Assembly (NCBI GenBank): GCA_024291935.2
Contig: CM044312.1
Span: forward strand, 48,614,001 to 48,678,000
DNA: 64,000 bases
Source of the DNA: Okapia johnstoni
Lineage: Eukaryota > Chordata > Mammalia > Artiodactyla > Giraffidae
Direction of reading: 5' to 3'
Part shown: one piece after another, positions 25,720 to 32,100 of the stretch
How the letters are laid out: each line of letters starts with the position of its first letter
Position numbering within the stretch: the stretch's first letter is position 1
Program-made: the position numbers and the translations under genes
The notes under the pieces: generated by a model
Databases searched by the model: none
The model's input: the letters and a program-made list of their open reading frames with translations, nothing else
What the model was told of the DNA's origin: nothing

Positions 25720-28700
25720 AGTTGGGGGCTAATTACTTTACAATATTGTAGTAGTTTTTGCCATACATCGACATGAATCAGCCATGGGTTCACATGTGCT
25801 CCCCCTCCCGAACCCTCCTCCCACCCCCCTCCCCCTCCCATCCCTCTGTGTCATCCCAACGCTCCATCCCTGAGCATCCGTCCCATGCATAGAACATGGA
25901 ATGGTGTTCTGCTTCACATATGACAATATACATGTTTCAATGTTATTGTCCCAGAACGTCCAACCCTCACCTTCTCCCTCAGAGTCCACAGGACTGTCCT
26001 ATGCATCTGTGTCTCTTATTCTGTCTCACATATAGGGTTACCATTACCATCTTTCAAATTCCATATACATGCATTAGTATACTGTATTGGTGCTTTTCTT
26101 TCTGGCTCACTTCACTCTGTATAATGGGCTCCAGTTTCATCCATCTCAATAGAACCGATTCAAATGTATTCTTTTTAATGGCTGAGTAATATTCCATTGT
26201 GTATATGTACCACAGCTTCCTTATCCATTCGTCTGCCGATGGACATCTAGGTTGCTTCCATGTCCTGGCTATTGTAAACAGTGCTGCAATGAACATTGGG
26301 GTACACGCATCTCTTTCAATTCTGGTTTCCTCGGTGTGTATGCCTAGCAGTGGGATTGCTGGGTCATATGGCAGTTCTATTCCCAGTTTTTTAAGGAATC
26401 TCCACACACAGTGGATGTTTAATAACATAATAATAGCTTCCATGTAGCTATTGGACAGTTACCGTGTATCAGACGCTGCCAGATACTTCTGTGTTCGTTA
26501 TCTTTGGGAATCCTTAGGATTAGCTCCCACTGTTTTACAAGTTCAGAACTGTTTATTTCAGTCCCAAAGTGAGGCAGTGGCAGAGCCCAGGTCTAAACCC
26601 AGATTTGCTGTCTCCAAGGCTGGTGCTCATCCCACACATCACAGCTCTCCACAGTGAAGACAGAATAATTGAGAAGCTGCTAGTGAGAAATCAGGCAAAA
26701 GATGCTGCTCCATTCATCAATCTCTCTGAGTAAATACTGTGATTGCCTGCAGGTGCCTGACACCCAAGTTCCCTTGGTGAGATGAAAAGCAGGGAAACAT
26801 TGAGTTGCCTCATTTATAAGAAACATAAATGTAGTTTGGTTTTTTTTTTATTCCAGTAGAGAGGGCAGAGTTTAATCCTGAAATATTGATGATCCAAGAG
26901 ACATTGCCAACAAGAATGAAGCTATAGCAGAAAATTTATCATGAGCATAAGTCTTTGAAAGGACATTTTAACTTAAGCATTTTTCTAAATATATAGTAAT
27001 TCAGATTCATTGTAAAAATAAAAAGTATAGAAAAATAGAAAGGGTAAAATTTAAAATTGTGCACAGTCTCACTGCTTTGTAATAACCATCTTCAACATTT
27101 TTATGTTTTACCTTCTTAGCTCTTATTTTCATATATTTAACATATTCTTTTTAATGTTCTATTTCACTGTGTATATTTATATAAATATCTATTAATAGGT
27201 ACATGTCTATTAATAAATCAATAAATTTATTAATAATAAATAATTTAATAAATATCTATTAATAGATTTTTATATTTTTATGTTTATTTTATGTGTATAA
27301 TTATCTTAATTTTGTATACCTACTCTGTATATGCATATAAATTTTTTTGACACTTAGCTGGTTGTATAGTTTTGTATTGTTTTTCTCCACTTTTTTAGTT
27401 TTTATATTTTCTAGTTGTATTAAGGAATAATTGACATACGTTACTGTATGTTTAAGGCACACAGCATGATGGTTTGATTTAAATGTATTGTAAAATGATT
27501 ACCACAATAGGTTCAGCTAAATCCATCTTCTCATATAAATGCAATAAAAAGAAAAGAAAGGAAAAAGGAAAAAATTTTTCTCCTTGTGATGTGAACTCTT
27601 AGCATTTACTCTTTTAACATGTTTGCTCTATATCCAACAGCAGTATTAGCTGTAGTCATCCCCACTTACTTTTAGGGATTTCATAATATTTCCCCTAGTA
27701 TAGAGGTATTGTAATTTATTTGTCCCAACCTTTGTGTTGGAAATTTCAATTGCTTCTAACTTTGTTTTTACAGATGAAACAGCATCTGTTTTTATGCATT
27801 TTTGACTAAAACAGTTATTTCCTCAAAATAGGTTCCTGGAAGTAGAATAGCTGTATCTAATGCAAAGAACTAAAACCCCAACTTAGAGCACTTTACCGTG
27901 CACTGGATGTTGTTTTAAGTGCTTTACTTAGGTAAAGTTATTAATCTCATAACTCTGAAGTAAGTTCTCCTATTTTCCCTGCTTATAAATGAAATCTGAA
28001 ACACGTGGATGTGAGGTAATAACACCCAAAGTTATAAGAAAAGAGCATTTTGAAGACTCTTGATGTTACTGCCAATAGTTTTTAAATTTAACAGCATTAT
28101 TAATAGAGGAGTTTCCTTTCAGTCTCCCTCCTGTTACTCTCCAAGTCATCTCTACTTTGGGAAGTTTATTGAGTTTTCTGATGTCCTGATTAAAATCATC
28201 AGGGGCAGATTTAACTAATCTTGGTTGCTCAGGGAAATATCTTTTACACTCACGGAATCTGACTTACTTAACAGCCAAATATTGGACTTTTATCTTCAAA
28301 CAGTTATGGTCTGTGGAACTGATGTCTAGTCTAGGCTGTCTCTTGCTGTGGCTCCCTTTCTTGGCTTCCTCTTCAGTTGAGTTCTGTCATCGTTTCCCAT
28401 ATAGACTCAGCTGCATCATTGTCCCCTAGGAGCCTTTGAGAAATGCATTGTTGTGGGCTCCACTCTGGAGAAACTTAATAAACATTTTTTATTTTATGTA
28501 AATATACGTACATTGTTTTATTTTGCTTTTTATCACAGAGTCCAAAAAGGTTATAACAAAAAAAGGCAGTTTGTTCCGTACTTGCCAGACTCACTAAAAG
28601 AGGCTGCCACTTTCAAATGCTTTGGCTATTTCTTCCAATACCTCTGTAATTCTAAAACTATTTACTCTTATTTGTGACCCTATCAATTTTAATTAATGTC

Positions 28701-31122
28701 GATTTCTGTTATAGATTAGAGTTTGGCTGTCTCAGACCTTACTGTCACTACCTCCCCTCCCCTGCCTCTACCTTCCCTGTATAACTGTATCACAAGTCAA
28801 CATGATGATGATGAGCCAAAATTCTATGACTTTTTTGTTCTTTCTTATATGAGTTTTATATTTTTCCCTGTACCATAAACTCTCTCACATCACCATCATT
28901 TTGAACTCACAAATGGATTATCTGTATTTTTTTCCAGAACTTTCTAAACTCTTACTCCAATCTGATTTGTTGTACTGCTGTTGTCGTAGAACTTTTTTCA
29001 CAAATTTCCCTATACTGAGTCCCCACCTTACCTTAATTTTATTTCCCAAGTTCTGTGACTTCCTATTTCTTGTTCTAATCCCTTTTATTTTTTTGATGAT
29101 ATCCAAACTCTAGTAGCTTCCTAAAAAAAAGAGTGCAAGGGAACTAAATTTTTGAGTTCTTGTATGCCTGAAATTGTCTTTATTCTGCCCCTTTTTCCTA
29201 GAGTGTCGCTTTGGCTGGTGTAGAATTCTAAAGTGAAAGTTGCTCAGTTGCATCCAACTCTTTGCGACCCCATGGACTATAGCCCTCCAGGCTCCTCTGT
29301 CCATGGGATTCTCCAGGCAGGAATACTGGAGTGGGTAGCCATTCCCTTCTCCAGGGGATCTTCCCAACCCAGGGATCGAACCTGGGTCTCCCGCATTGCA
29401 GGCAGATTCTTTACCATGAACCACCAGAATTCTAGGTTAATAGTAATTTTCTCTCAGAACTTTGAAGGCAGTTCTCTGATGTCCTCCAGCTTCCAGTGTT
29501 ACTACTATAAAACCTGTAAAATCTAATGTGTATAAACCGCTTCTCACCTCCTAGATGCTTTTAGGATCTATTCTTTATCCCCACATTCTAAAATTTAACC
29601 ATGTTCGCCTTTTGGTCTTTATCATTCATTTTGCTAAGCATTTGGCTAAGTCTTTAAATCTGGAGACTCATATCCTTCTGTTCTGGGAGATTTTCTCTCA
29701 TGATATATTTGGACAGTTGCTTTTCCTCCGTCCTCTGCTCTCCATTGTACCCCTACCATTGTTTGAGTGTTTATGATGTACCAGATAGTGGAGTAAACGC
29801 ATCCTGCATGTCCCTAACCCCTCAAAAAGGAAAGTGCTACCAGTCATCTTCTGCGGATGAGGAGACTGAGGTTCTGGTTTAGTCCCCTTGCTTAAATTCC
29901 TCAAGCTAACCTGTAAAAGATTTGGGATTCAAGTCCAGGTCTCCTCACCTAGTGGCTGTGCTTTAACCACTGCATAATGCCAGTCACTCTCCAGTTGCAG
30001 AAAGGGAGAGGGTTGATTCTCAAAGACTTTCAATATAAGGAAGCTCAAGAAAGCAACTGCAAGATTTTTTACAATCTATTGAAGATTTAAAAAGCCTCCA
30101 GAGAGCTCAGTGGAGCCAAACCAGTAGATGCCAGAGAACAGATTTCAGTTCACTTAGGGAACAGTTGGCCTGCAGAGGGAGGGAAGCTGTAAGGAGCTTA
30201 GGAAATCTCTCCTCGGGGAAGCAGTGTGGTTGGTGGTTTGGTTGAAAAAGCAGAGGGATGATCCTAAGTTCAGATCCTGGCCCTGGTACTCATTAGCTGT
30301 GTGATTTCCATATGTAAAATAGGGATATAGATTGTACAGAGTTCTTACAAAGATTAGCTGGGATAAAATACGTTAAAGCATCAGCATGCAAGCAAACCAT
30401 AAATGTTAACCCCCTTCATTTTTAGAAAATATTCACGAATACAAAGGAAATATCCTCTACATAAGGGTAAATAGGACATAGGTAAAGAAAGTATGTGGAG
30501 ATGAGATATAAACAGGATGGTGAGCTGCTCCGCCAGGCTGGCCATGTGCCAACAAAGACTGTGCAAGTAGCATGCATGCAAGTCATTCTGAGCACTCCAC
30601 GGGAAGAGTCTGGGTCACTGTGAATGAGAAAGTTTGAGCTTTTCTCAAACTGTTCTCCTGTTACCATTCCCTGACTTGATGGGATTATTCATCCTCAAGA
30701 TAGCCCAAGAAGATATGTGCTTCTTCAAGCATTAAAGTGATTTGGTTATTGAAACGTAATTGAAGAGTCCATGAACTGAAAGAATGTATGCCTGTTTTTT
30801 CACTCTTGCTCGCCTTAGCTCTGTGTATGTGTGTGACTGTGTGTGCACGCATGTGCTTGTGCATGAGTATAATGTACAGGAGAGCATGTCATGGTGCAGC
30901 TTTTCACGGGCAGTTCTTTTGCAGTTAGCTCTGAGGGCAGCTCCATCCTATGAAGATTTTGTGGCTGCATTAACCATTAAGGAAGGCGACCACCAGAAGG
31001 CAGCTTTCAGTGTTGGGATGCAGAGGGACCTCAGCCTTTACCTCCCCGCCATGGAGAAGCAGCTGGCGATACTGGACACTTTATACGAGGTCCACGGACT
31101 GGAGTCTGACGAGGTGGTATGA
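2258..31122 (+). CDS. PLEKHA8: PLEKHA8 (FAPP2), last ten coding exons, spliced span
   Basis: FAPP2 binds PI4P and ARF1 at the trans-Golgi through an N-terminal PH domain and moves glucosylceramide through a C-terminal GLTP domain. Exons join as 2258-2416, 3452-3492, 5317-5474, 7726-7885, 8246-8331, 11811-11869, 12244-12374, 13023-13093, 24659-24720 and 30925-31122. All introns are GT-AG, phases agree at every junction, and the sum is 1125 nt (374 codons plus stop). With the family length of 519 residues this covers residues 146-519, and the known functional tryptophan falls exactly on position 407. The PH domain is upstream of the window. No in-frame stop or frameshift is seen, so this is a functional gene rather than a processed copy. 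Identification is by recognition of the protein sequence, not by a database search. Confidence 0.97.
2780..3170 (+). mobile_element. L2 LINE 3' part
   Basis: The order of blocks (GGTTAAAGTCAAAACGTC, CCTTCTCACATGTC, TTACTCATCCTTCAAAATTTA, CTTGAGGGCAAGAACTGTCT) follows the L2 3' consensus in forward orientation. It is an ancient copy in a PLEKHA8 intron. Confidence 0.7.
3452..3492 (+). CDS. PLEKHA8: PLEKHA8 41-nt mini-exon, residues 199-212
   Basis: This very short exon encodes [13 protein letters not shown] plus two bases of an Arg codon. The acceptor is CTTTTAAAG, with a T-rich tract upstream, and the donor is GTACAG. The Arg codon is completed by the first base of the next exon (5317). The exon is too short for ORF-based detection and was found by splicing continuity. 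Skipping it would shift the frame. Confidence 0.95.
3842..4046 (+). mobile_element. Bov-tA SINE
   Basis: Full-length copy: tRNA-Glu-derived head (AGCTCAGATGGTAAAG, GTTTCGATCCC), then the BovB-derived body ending GACACGACTGAGCGAC and a CTTCA repeat tail. It lies in the second intron of the window. Confidence 0.93.
4537..4666 (-). mobile_element. Bov-tA SINE, 3' truncated
   Basis: Reverse-strand tRNA head (TTTACCATCTGAGCCACC, GGGAAGCCCC) with only the first part of the body (CCATTCCCTTCTCCAGG). The distal BovB-derived half is absent. Confidence 0.88.
4700..5316. other. Intron, no recognised element
   Basis: Unique-looking intron sequence between the Bov-tA copy and the linker exon. Short ORFs on both strands here show no family resemblance. 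Confidence 0.6.
5317..5474 (+). CDS. PLEKHA8: PLEKHA8 exon, residues 212-265, acidic linker
   Basis: It begins with the last base of an Arg codon, then [10 protein letters not shown], and ends DDNIT plus one base of a Val codon. It encodes part of the hydrophilic linker between the PH and GLTP domains, rich in Glu, Asp, Asn and Ser. Acceptor TTTTAG and donor GTAAAA are good matches. Linker residues differ more from the human protein, as I remember it, than those of the GLTP exons. Confidence 0.95.
5475..6484. other. Intron, no recognised element
   Basis: AT-rich intronic DNA without a confident repeat match or RNA gene. Confidence 0.5.
6486..6700 (+). mobile_element. Bov-tA SINE, diverged
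   Basis: Head begins CTTCCCAGGTGACACTAGTGG, shifted from the usual CTTCCCTGGTGGCTCAG, and is followed by GAAGATCCCCTGCAGAAGG and a body ending GACATGACTGAAATGACT. Full-length but about 15-20 percent diverged by eye. Confidence 0.88.
6708..6920 (+). mobile_element. L1 3' UTR end with A-rich tail
   Basis: CTACTGTATAGCACA, CTATACTCCAATAAAAATTT and the A-rich tail are the ruminant L1 3' end. It is severely 5' truncated. Beyond it, 6921-7725 is AT-rich intron with nothing recognised. Confidence 0.8.
7726..7885 (+). CDS. PLEKHA8: PLEKHA8 exon, residues 265-318, variable linker
   Basis: It starts with two bases completing Val, then [11 protein letters not shown], and ends in [10 protein letters not shown] plus two bases of Ser. 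Acceptor is CTGTACAG and donor GTATTC. The first two thirds is a low-complexity acidic and Ser-rich linker. The conserved end (TFFSTMNT) leads into the GLTP domain and is a possible FFAT-like contact for ER VAP proteins; that role is inference. The frame runs open into the intron for about 100 bases, so intron retention would give a short divergent tail. Confidence 0.95.
8246..8331 (+). CDS. PLEKHA8: PLEKHA8 exon, residues 318-347, start of GLTP domain
   Basis: This 86-nt exon encodes [19 protein letters not shown] followed by the first GLTP helix and ends with one base of an Asp codon. The acceptor is TTGTTTAG and the donor GTAAGA. It is separated from the preceding exon by only 360 bases. 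The segment is a hallmark of FAPP2 just before the lipid-binding core. Confidence 0.96.
8660..8778 (+). mobile_element. BovB-derived 3' fragment
   Basis: GGACAGAGGAGCCTATCATG to GTCAGACACAGCTTAGCAA corresponds to the last 100 bases of BovB/Bov-A, followed by an AACAACAACAATAA tail. Confidence 0.8.
9286..9507 (-). mobile_element. Bov-tA SINE with 9-bp target duplication
   Basis: Complete reverse copy inserted into the L1. The duplication TTTGGGGCT is at 9277-9285 and 9508-9516. Confidence 0.93.
10711..10752 (+). pseudogene. tRNA-Lys(CTT) 5'-half retropseudogene
   Basis: From 10716 the sequence GCCCAGCTAGCTCAGTCGG and onward matches the 5' half of tRNA-Lys(CTT): acceptor strand, D arm with box A, anticodon stem and anticodon CTT at 10748-10750, stopping in the anticodon loop. 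There is one mismatch (A for G) in the acceptor strand. The T arm, 3' acceptor strand and any poly(A) are absent, so it is not a tRNA gene. It is flanked by ACATGGCTTTTG (10699-10710) and ACATATCTTTTG (10753-10764), a 12-bp target duplication with two differences. Confidence 0.85.
10901..11810. other. Intron, AT-rich, nothing recognised
   Basis: Low-complexity AT-rich intron, perhaps further L1 remnants to about 11220, then unique sequence to the branch and acceptor region of the next exon. Confidence 0.4.
11811..11869 (+). CDS. PLEKHA8: PLEKHA8 exon, residues 347-366, glycolipid headgroup site
   Basis: Encodes [21 protein letters not shown]360 (codon 11849-11851) and N364 (11861-11863) match the Asp and Asn that hydrogen-bond the sugar headgroup in GLTP-fold proteins. 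The matching Lys (D-x3-N-x2-K) is the first codon of the next exon. Acceptor TTCTTCTAG, donor GTGAGT, 59 nt. Confidence 0.96.
12244..12374 (+). CDS. PLEKHA8: PLEKHA8 exon, residues 367-410, GLTP core with W407
   Basis: The first codon is K367, third member of the headgroup triad. The exon continues [13 protein letters not shown] and ends in ALLWLKR. W407 (TGG at 12364-12366) is the stacking Trp equivalent to W96 of GLTP, and changing it is known to abolish glucosylceramide transfer by FAPP2. Acceptor CTGCAG, donor GTGAGG, 131 nt. Confidence 0.96.
12625..12822. mobile_element. MER5-type hAT-Charlie DNA transposon
   Basis: Starts CAGTGGGTCACAGACTG and ends near CATTTTGAAAACCACTG, with GCATCAGAATCACCTAG and CCAGGTGATGCTGAAGC inside. 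The near-palindromic ends are typical of this ancient non-autonomous family. Confidence 0.85.
13023..13093 (+). CDS. PLEKHA8: PLEKHA8 exon, residues 410-434, GLTP helix
   Basis: Encodes the end of the Arg codon, then [19 protein letters not shown] and QTAL, plus the first base of an Asn codon. It follows a long T-rich tract and acceptor GTTTTAG; donor is GTAAGT. The WLKRGLKF block shared with other GLTP proteins is split between this exon and the previous one. Confidence 0.96.
13810..14000 (+). mobile_element. MIR SINE
   Basis: The order CTTTTCTGTGCCTCAGCTTC, CATCTATAAAATGGGAATG, AGATTGTTACAAAGATTAAG and GGCATATAGTAAGC is the forward MIR core and 3' end. Confidence 0.85.
14012..14225 (-). 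mobile_element. Bov-tA SINE inserted at MIR end
   Basis: Complete reverse copy. The duplication AGTAAGC(C/A)CTT lies at 14001-14011 and 14226-14236, at the 3' end of the MIR. From 14240 to 15400 the intron has no confident element. Confidence 0.92.
15410..15895. mobile_element. MER5-type DNA transposon split by BovB
   Basis: Left part (CAGTGGTTCTCAGAGTGG to about 15548) and right part (GTGATTCTAATCC to about 15895) are the two ends of one MER5-like element, separated by the BovB fragment at 15551-15857. Confidence 0.7.
15551..15857 (-). mobile_element. BovB LINE 3' end, 5' truncated
   Basis: TTCAGTTCAGTCACTCAGTC is the reverse complement of the BovB 3' terminus. The reverse frame encodes the C-terminal block ([19 protein letters not shown]). 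Truncated after about 300 bases. Confidence 0.92.
15900..17170. other. Intron, unique sequence
   Basis: No gene, RNA or confident repeat recognised. Several short ORFs lack any family features. Confidence 0.5.
17178..17397 (-). mobile_element. Bov-tA SINE, diverged
   Basis: Reverse copy with the body (GCCTGTAGCCTGCCAGGC) and a tRNA head altered by a few inserted bases in the region around 17330-17355. The interval to 18140 is AT-rich intron with nothing recognised. Confidence 0.9.
18150..18260 (+). mobile_element. MIR SINE fragment
   Basis: GTGACCTTGGACAGGTAACT followed by a CCATAAAAAGAGAAG block matches the MIR core. Short and diverged. From 18270 to 19310 no element is recognised. Confidence 0.6.
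19320..19545 (+). mobile_element. Probable L2 LINE fragment
   Basis: CATGGCATTAAAAGGTCCTC and CAGTTTGGCCCCATCCCCAG match the L2 block that normally reads GGCATTCAAGGCC ... CTGGCCCC. Diverged. From 19550 to 20440 no further element is recognised. Confidence 0.5.
20447..23238 (+). mobile_element. BovB LINE (forward), interrupted by a second BovB
   Basis: Forward copy covering the end of the endonuclease-RT linker, the reverse transcriptase and the C-terminal part to the 3' terminus (GAACTGAACTGAT). The RT motif YADD is encoded at 21355-21366. Several stops break the frame. An 8-bp duplication CTAAAAGT flanks it (20439-20446 and 23239-23246). A second BovB splits it at 21524-22622. Confidence 0.93.
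21524..22622 (-). mobile_element. BovB LINE inserted in reverse inside another BovB
   Basis: Begins with the reverse BovB 3' terminus (TTCAGTTCAGTTGCTCAGTC) and is 5' truncated within the RT domain (near CAAAGGCTTTGGCATAGTC). The duplication TGGAAATAG (21515-21523) and TGGAGATAG (22623-22631) is one mismatch from perfect and comes from the host BovB. The reverse frame at 22159-22815 encodes RT motifs including YADD, and its last part reads into the host copy. Confidence 0.93.
23250..24658. other. Intron before the H445 exon
   Basis: Mostly unique AT-rich sequence. A weak MIR-like stretch in reverse lies at 24180-24260 (AAGAGGAAAACAGATGG and GGCTCAGGGTAACACAAC). No gene. Confidence 0.5.
24659..24720 (+). 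CDS. PLEKHA8: PLEKHA8 exon, residues 434-454, GLTP His site
   Basis: This 62-nt exon encodes [20 protein letters not shown] plus Ala. H445 (24691-24693), just before Gly-Trp, matches the conserved His-x-Trp of GLTP that contacts the ceramide amide. Acceptor TTTTCAAG, donor GTAAGT. It sits between the 11.6-kb and 6.2-kb introns. Confidence 0.96.
25692..26408 (-). mobile_element. Young 5'-truncated L1 with 12-bp target duplication
   Basis: The duplication CAGTGGATGTTT flanks it (25680-25691 and 26409-26420). It begins with a T run (reverse poly(A)) and continues through the L1 3' UTR into the ORF2 C-terminus; the reverse frame 26054-26443 holds the L1 block [10 protein letters not shown] and YSAIKKN. 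The clean duplication and long A-tail indicate a recent insertion. It is antisense to PLEKHA8. Confidence 0.95.
26425..26650 (-). mobile_element. MIR SINE
   Basis: Reverse MIR: ACCGTGTATCAGACGCTGCC, then GGCAGTGGCAGAGCCCAGG and GTCTAAACCCAG. It follows directly after the L1 duplication. Confidence 0.7.
26985..27310. repeat. AT-rich tract with short TATTAATA repeats
   Basis: Almost pure A/T, with repeated units ATCTATTAATAGG and AATAAATTTATTAATAATAAA that are partly self-complementary. Confidence 0.7.
27410..27720 (-). mobile_element. Old L1M 3' UTR fragment
   Basis: GGAATAATTGACATACG and GCATGATGGTTTGATTTAA are recurring parts of old L1 3' ends in this orientation. Approximate limits. Confidence 0.5.
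27885..28035 (-). mobile_element. MIR SINE fragment
   Basis: GTTTTAAGTGCTTTACTTAGG and ATCTCATAACTCTGAAG resemble reverse MIR. Diverged. From 28040 to 28740 nothing is recognised. Confidence 0.45.
28750..29750 (-). mobile_element. Old L1M fragment carrying a Bov-tA
   Basis: GGTGTAGAATTCTAGGTTAA (read across the SINE), CTTTGAAGGCAG and TGATGTCCTCCAGCTTCC are typical of an old L1 3' region. Left and right edges are uncertain. Confidence 0.5.
29231..29425 (-). mobile_element. Bov-tA SINE with 9-bp target duplication
   Basis: Reverse copy with intact head (GATCGAACCTGGGTCTCCC). The duplication AGAATTCTA is at 29222-29230 and 29426-29434. Confidence 0.93.
29755..29985 (-). mobile_element. MIR SINE
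   Basis: GAGTGTTTATGATGTACCAG, GCGGATGAGGAGACTGAGG and GATTCAAGTCCAGGTCTC in reverse MIR order. Confidence 0.7.
30235..30415 (+). mobile_element. MIR SINE
   Basis: GTTCAGATCCTGGCCCTGG, CATTAGCTGTGTGATTTCC and AAAATAGGGATATAG in forward MIR order, within the last PLEKHA8 intron. Confidence 0.75.
30925..31122 (+). CDS. PLEKHA8: PLEKHA8 last coding exon, residues 455-519 and stop
   Basis: Starts [20 protein letters not shown] after acceptor TTTTGCAG and ends [13 protein letters not shown] with TGA at 31120-31122. It encodes the last two GLTP helices. The open frame extends upstream to an ATG at 30784, but that stretch is intron. Ile and Ala replace residues I recall as Val and Glu in human, which is ordinary divergence. 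Confidence 0.97.
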   Translation, partial: LALRAAPSYEDFVAALTIKEGDHQKAAFSVGMQRDLSLYLPAMEKQLAILDTLYEVHGLESDEVV

Positions 31123-31185
31123 CATCTGCAGGGTAGCACTCCTCACTTCAGGGAATAAAGTTTGCTAAAGTGTTTTGTTGCCCGA
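31123..31185 (+). other. PLEKHA8: PLEKHA8 short 3' UTR
   Basis: If the proximal polyadenylation signal is used, the 3' UTR is only about 55-60 bases. The end is estimated from the usual 15-25 base distance to cleavage. A T/G-rich stretch at 31168-31181 could be the downstream element. A longer UTR from a distal site is possible; overlapping AATAAA motifs occur at 34840-34849. Confidence 0.6.
31154..31159 (+). promoter_or_regulatory. Canonical polyadenylation signal AATAAA
   Basis: Exact AATAAA 31 bases after the PLEKHA8 stop, with GU-rich sequence (GTGTTTTGTTG) shortly downstream, the normal arrangement for a cleavage site. Confidence 0.7.
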
Positions 31186-31669
31186 CTTAAATTTCCAGCA
31201 GCAGCTCCAGCCCTCTCCAATCTCTTACTTGGGGAATGGAGAGGGGAAGGCAAAGCCTAGTGCTTTTATATATAATTTTTTCAATGCTGTATGGTTTGTG
31301 TGTTTAAAAATCAAGGTGCTATATATTTAGTTCAAAAGGCCTCATGGAAAACCAAATCGTAGCTGTTATATAGATGTGAACAGCAAGTTATAAGAGCAGA
31401 TCTGACAAATGAATTTGTTAGTATTATGTTTTGTTTTTAGCTTTTAGTTTTATTGGGTCACCCAAACCCAAGCTGAAAATGAACAATTTTCTGTATCAAG
31501 GACTATAACTCATAGCCAGTGTTTCTAGTCAACTTAGAATTAGTCTAAAATTTTGGAGGGAGTTAAGCCCCTCTGTTGAAGCTATTGAAATGTAGAGTTT
31601 GCTATTCCTAGGTATTCTGCAGAGAATTCTCTTCTCCGTGGCTCCGTGGGCCAGAAGAACCTGTGTATT

Positions 31670-32100
31670 CAACACATCCAGTACACTGGTTTGACCAAGC
31701 CGTGCCATCCCATTTACAGGTGGGGAGACTGGCTCTGAAGAGATGAGTGGTGTGACCTTGCCCCAAGCCAGAGGATAGTACAGGAGAGGTGGGTAGATCA
31801 TCTGAGGTGACCCTGGTGCAGTACACACCCTTTGCCGCCTGCTTTCCCCTGTATCATCTCAGTTGGACATCATAGCAAAACCATGATATTCAGGGATTAT
31901 TATTAAACTTCGTAAGTAAGGTTTAGAGGTCAAGGGATAGGCTCAGTCACACAGCCGCTAAATAGAGGAACCACGTGATTTCCACGTGTGACCTGGACCA
32001 CCTCTGCATCAAAATCACATGGAGAGCTTGTTTGAAAATTAAATTCCCAGGCCTTACCGTGACCTGAAGAACCAGAATTGTGGGAGTAGGACTCAGGATA
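31670..32100 (-). mobile_element. MIR pieces followed by MER5-like remnant
   Basis: ATTTACAGGTGGGGAGACTG and a second piece near 31905-31975 (AAGTAAGGTTTAGAGG, CAGTCACACAGCCGC) are reverse MIR. From about 31990 the blocks GCATCAAAATCACATGG and CCCAGGCCTTACC look like a MER5 half. Limits are approximate. Confidence 0.5.
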
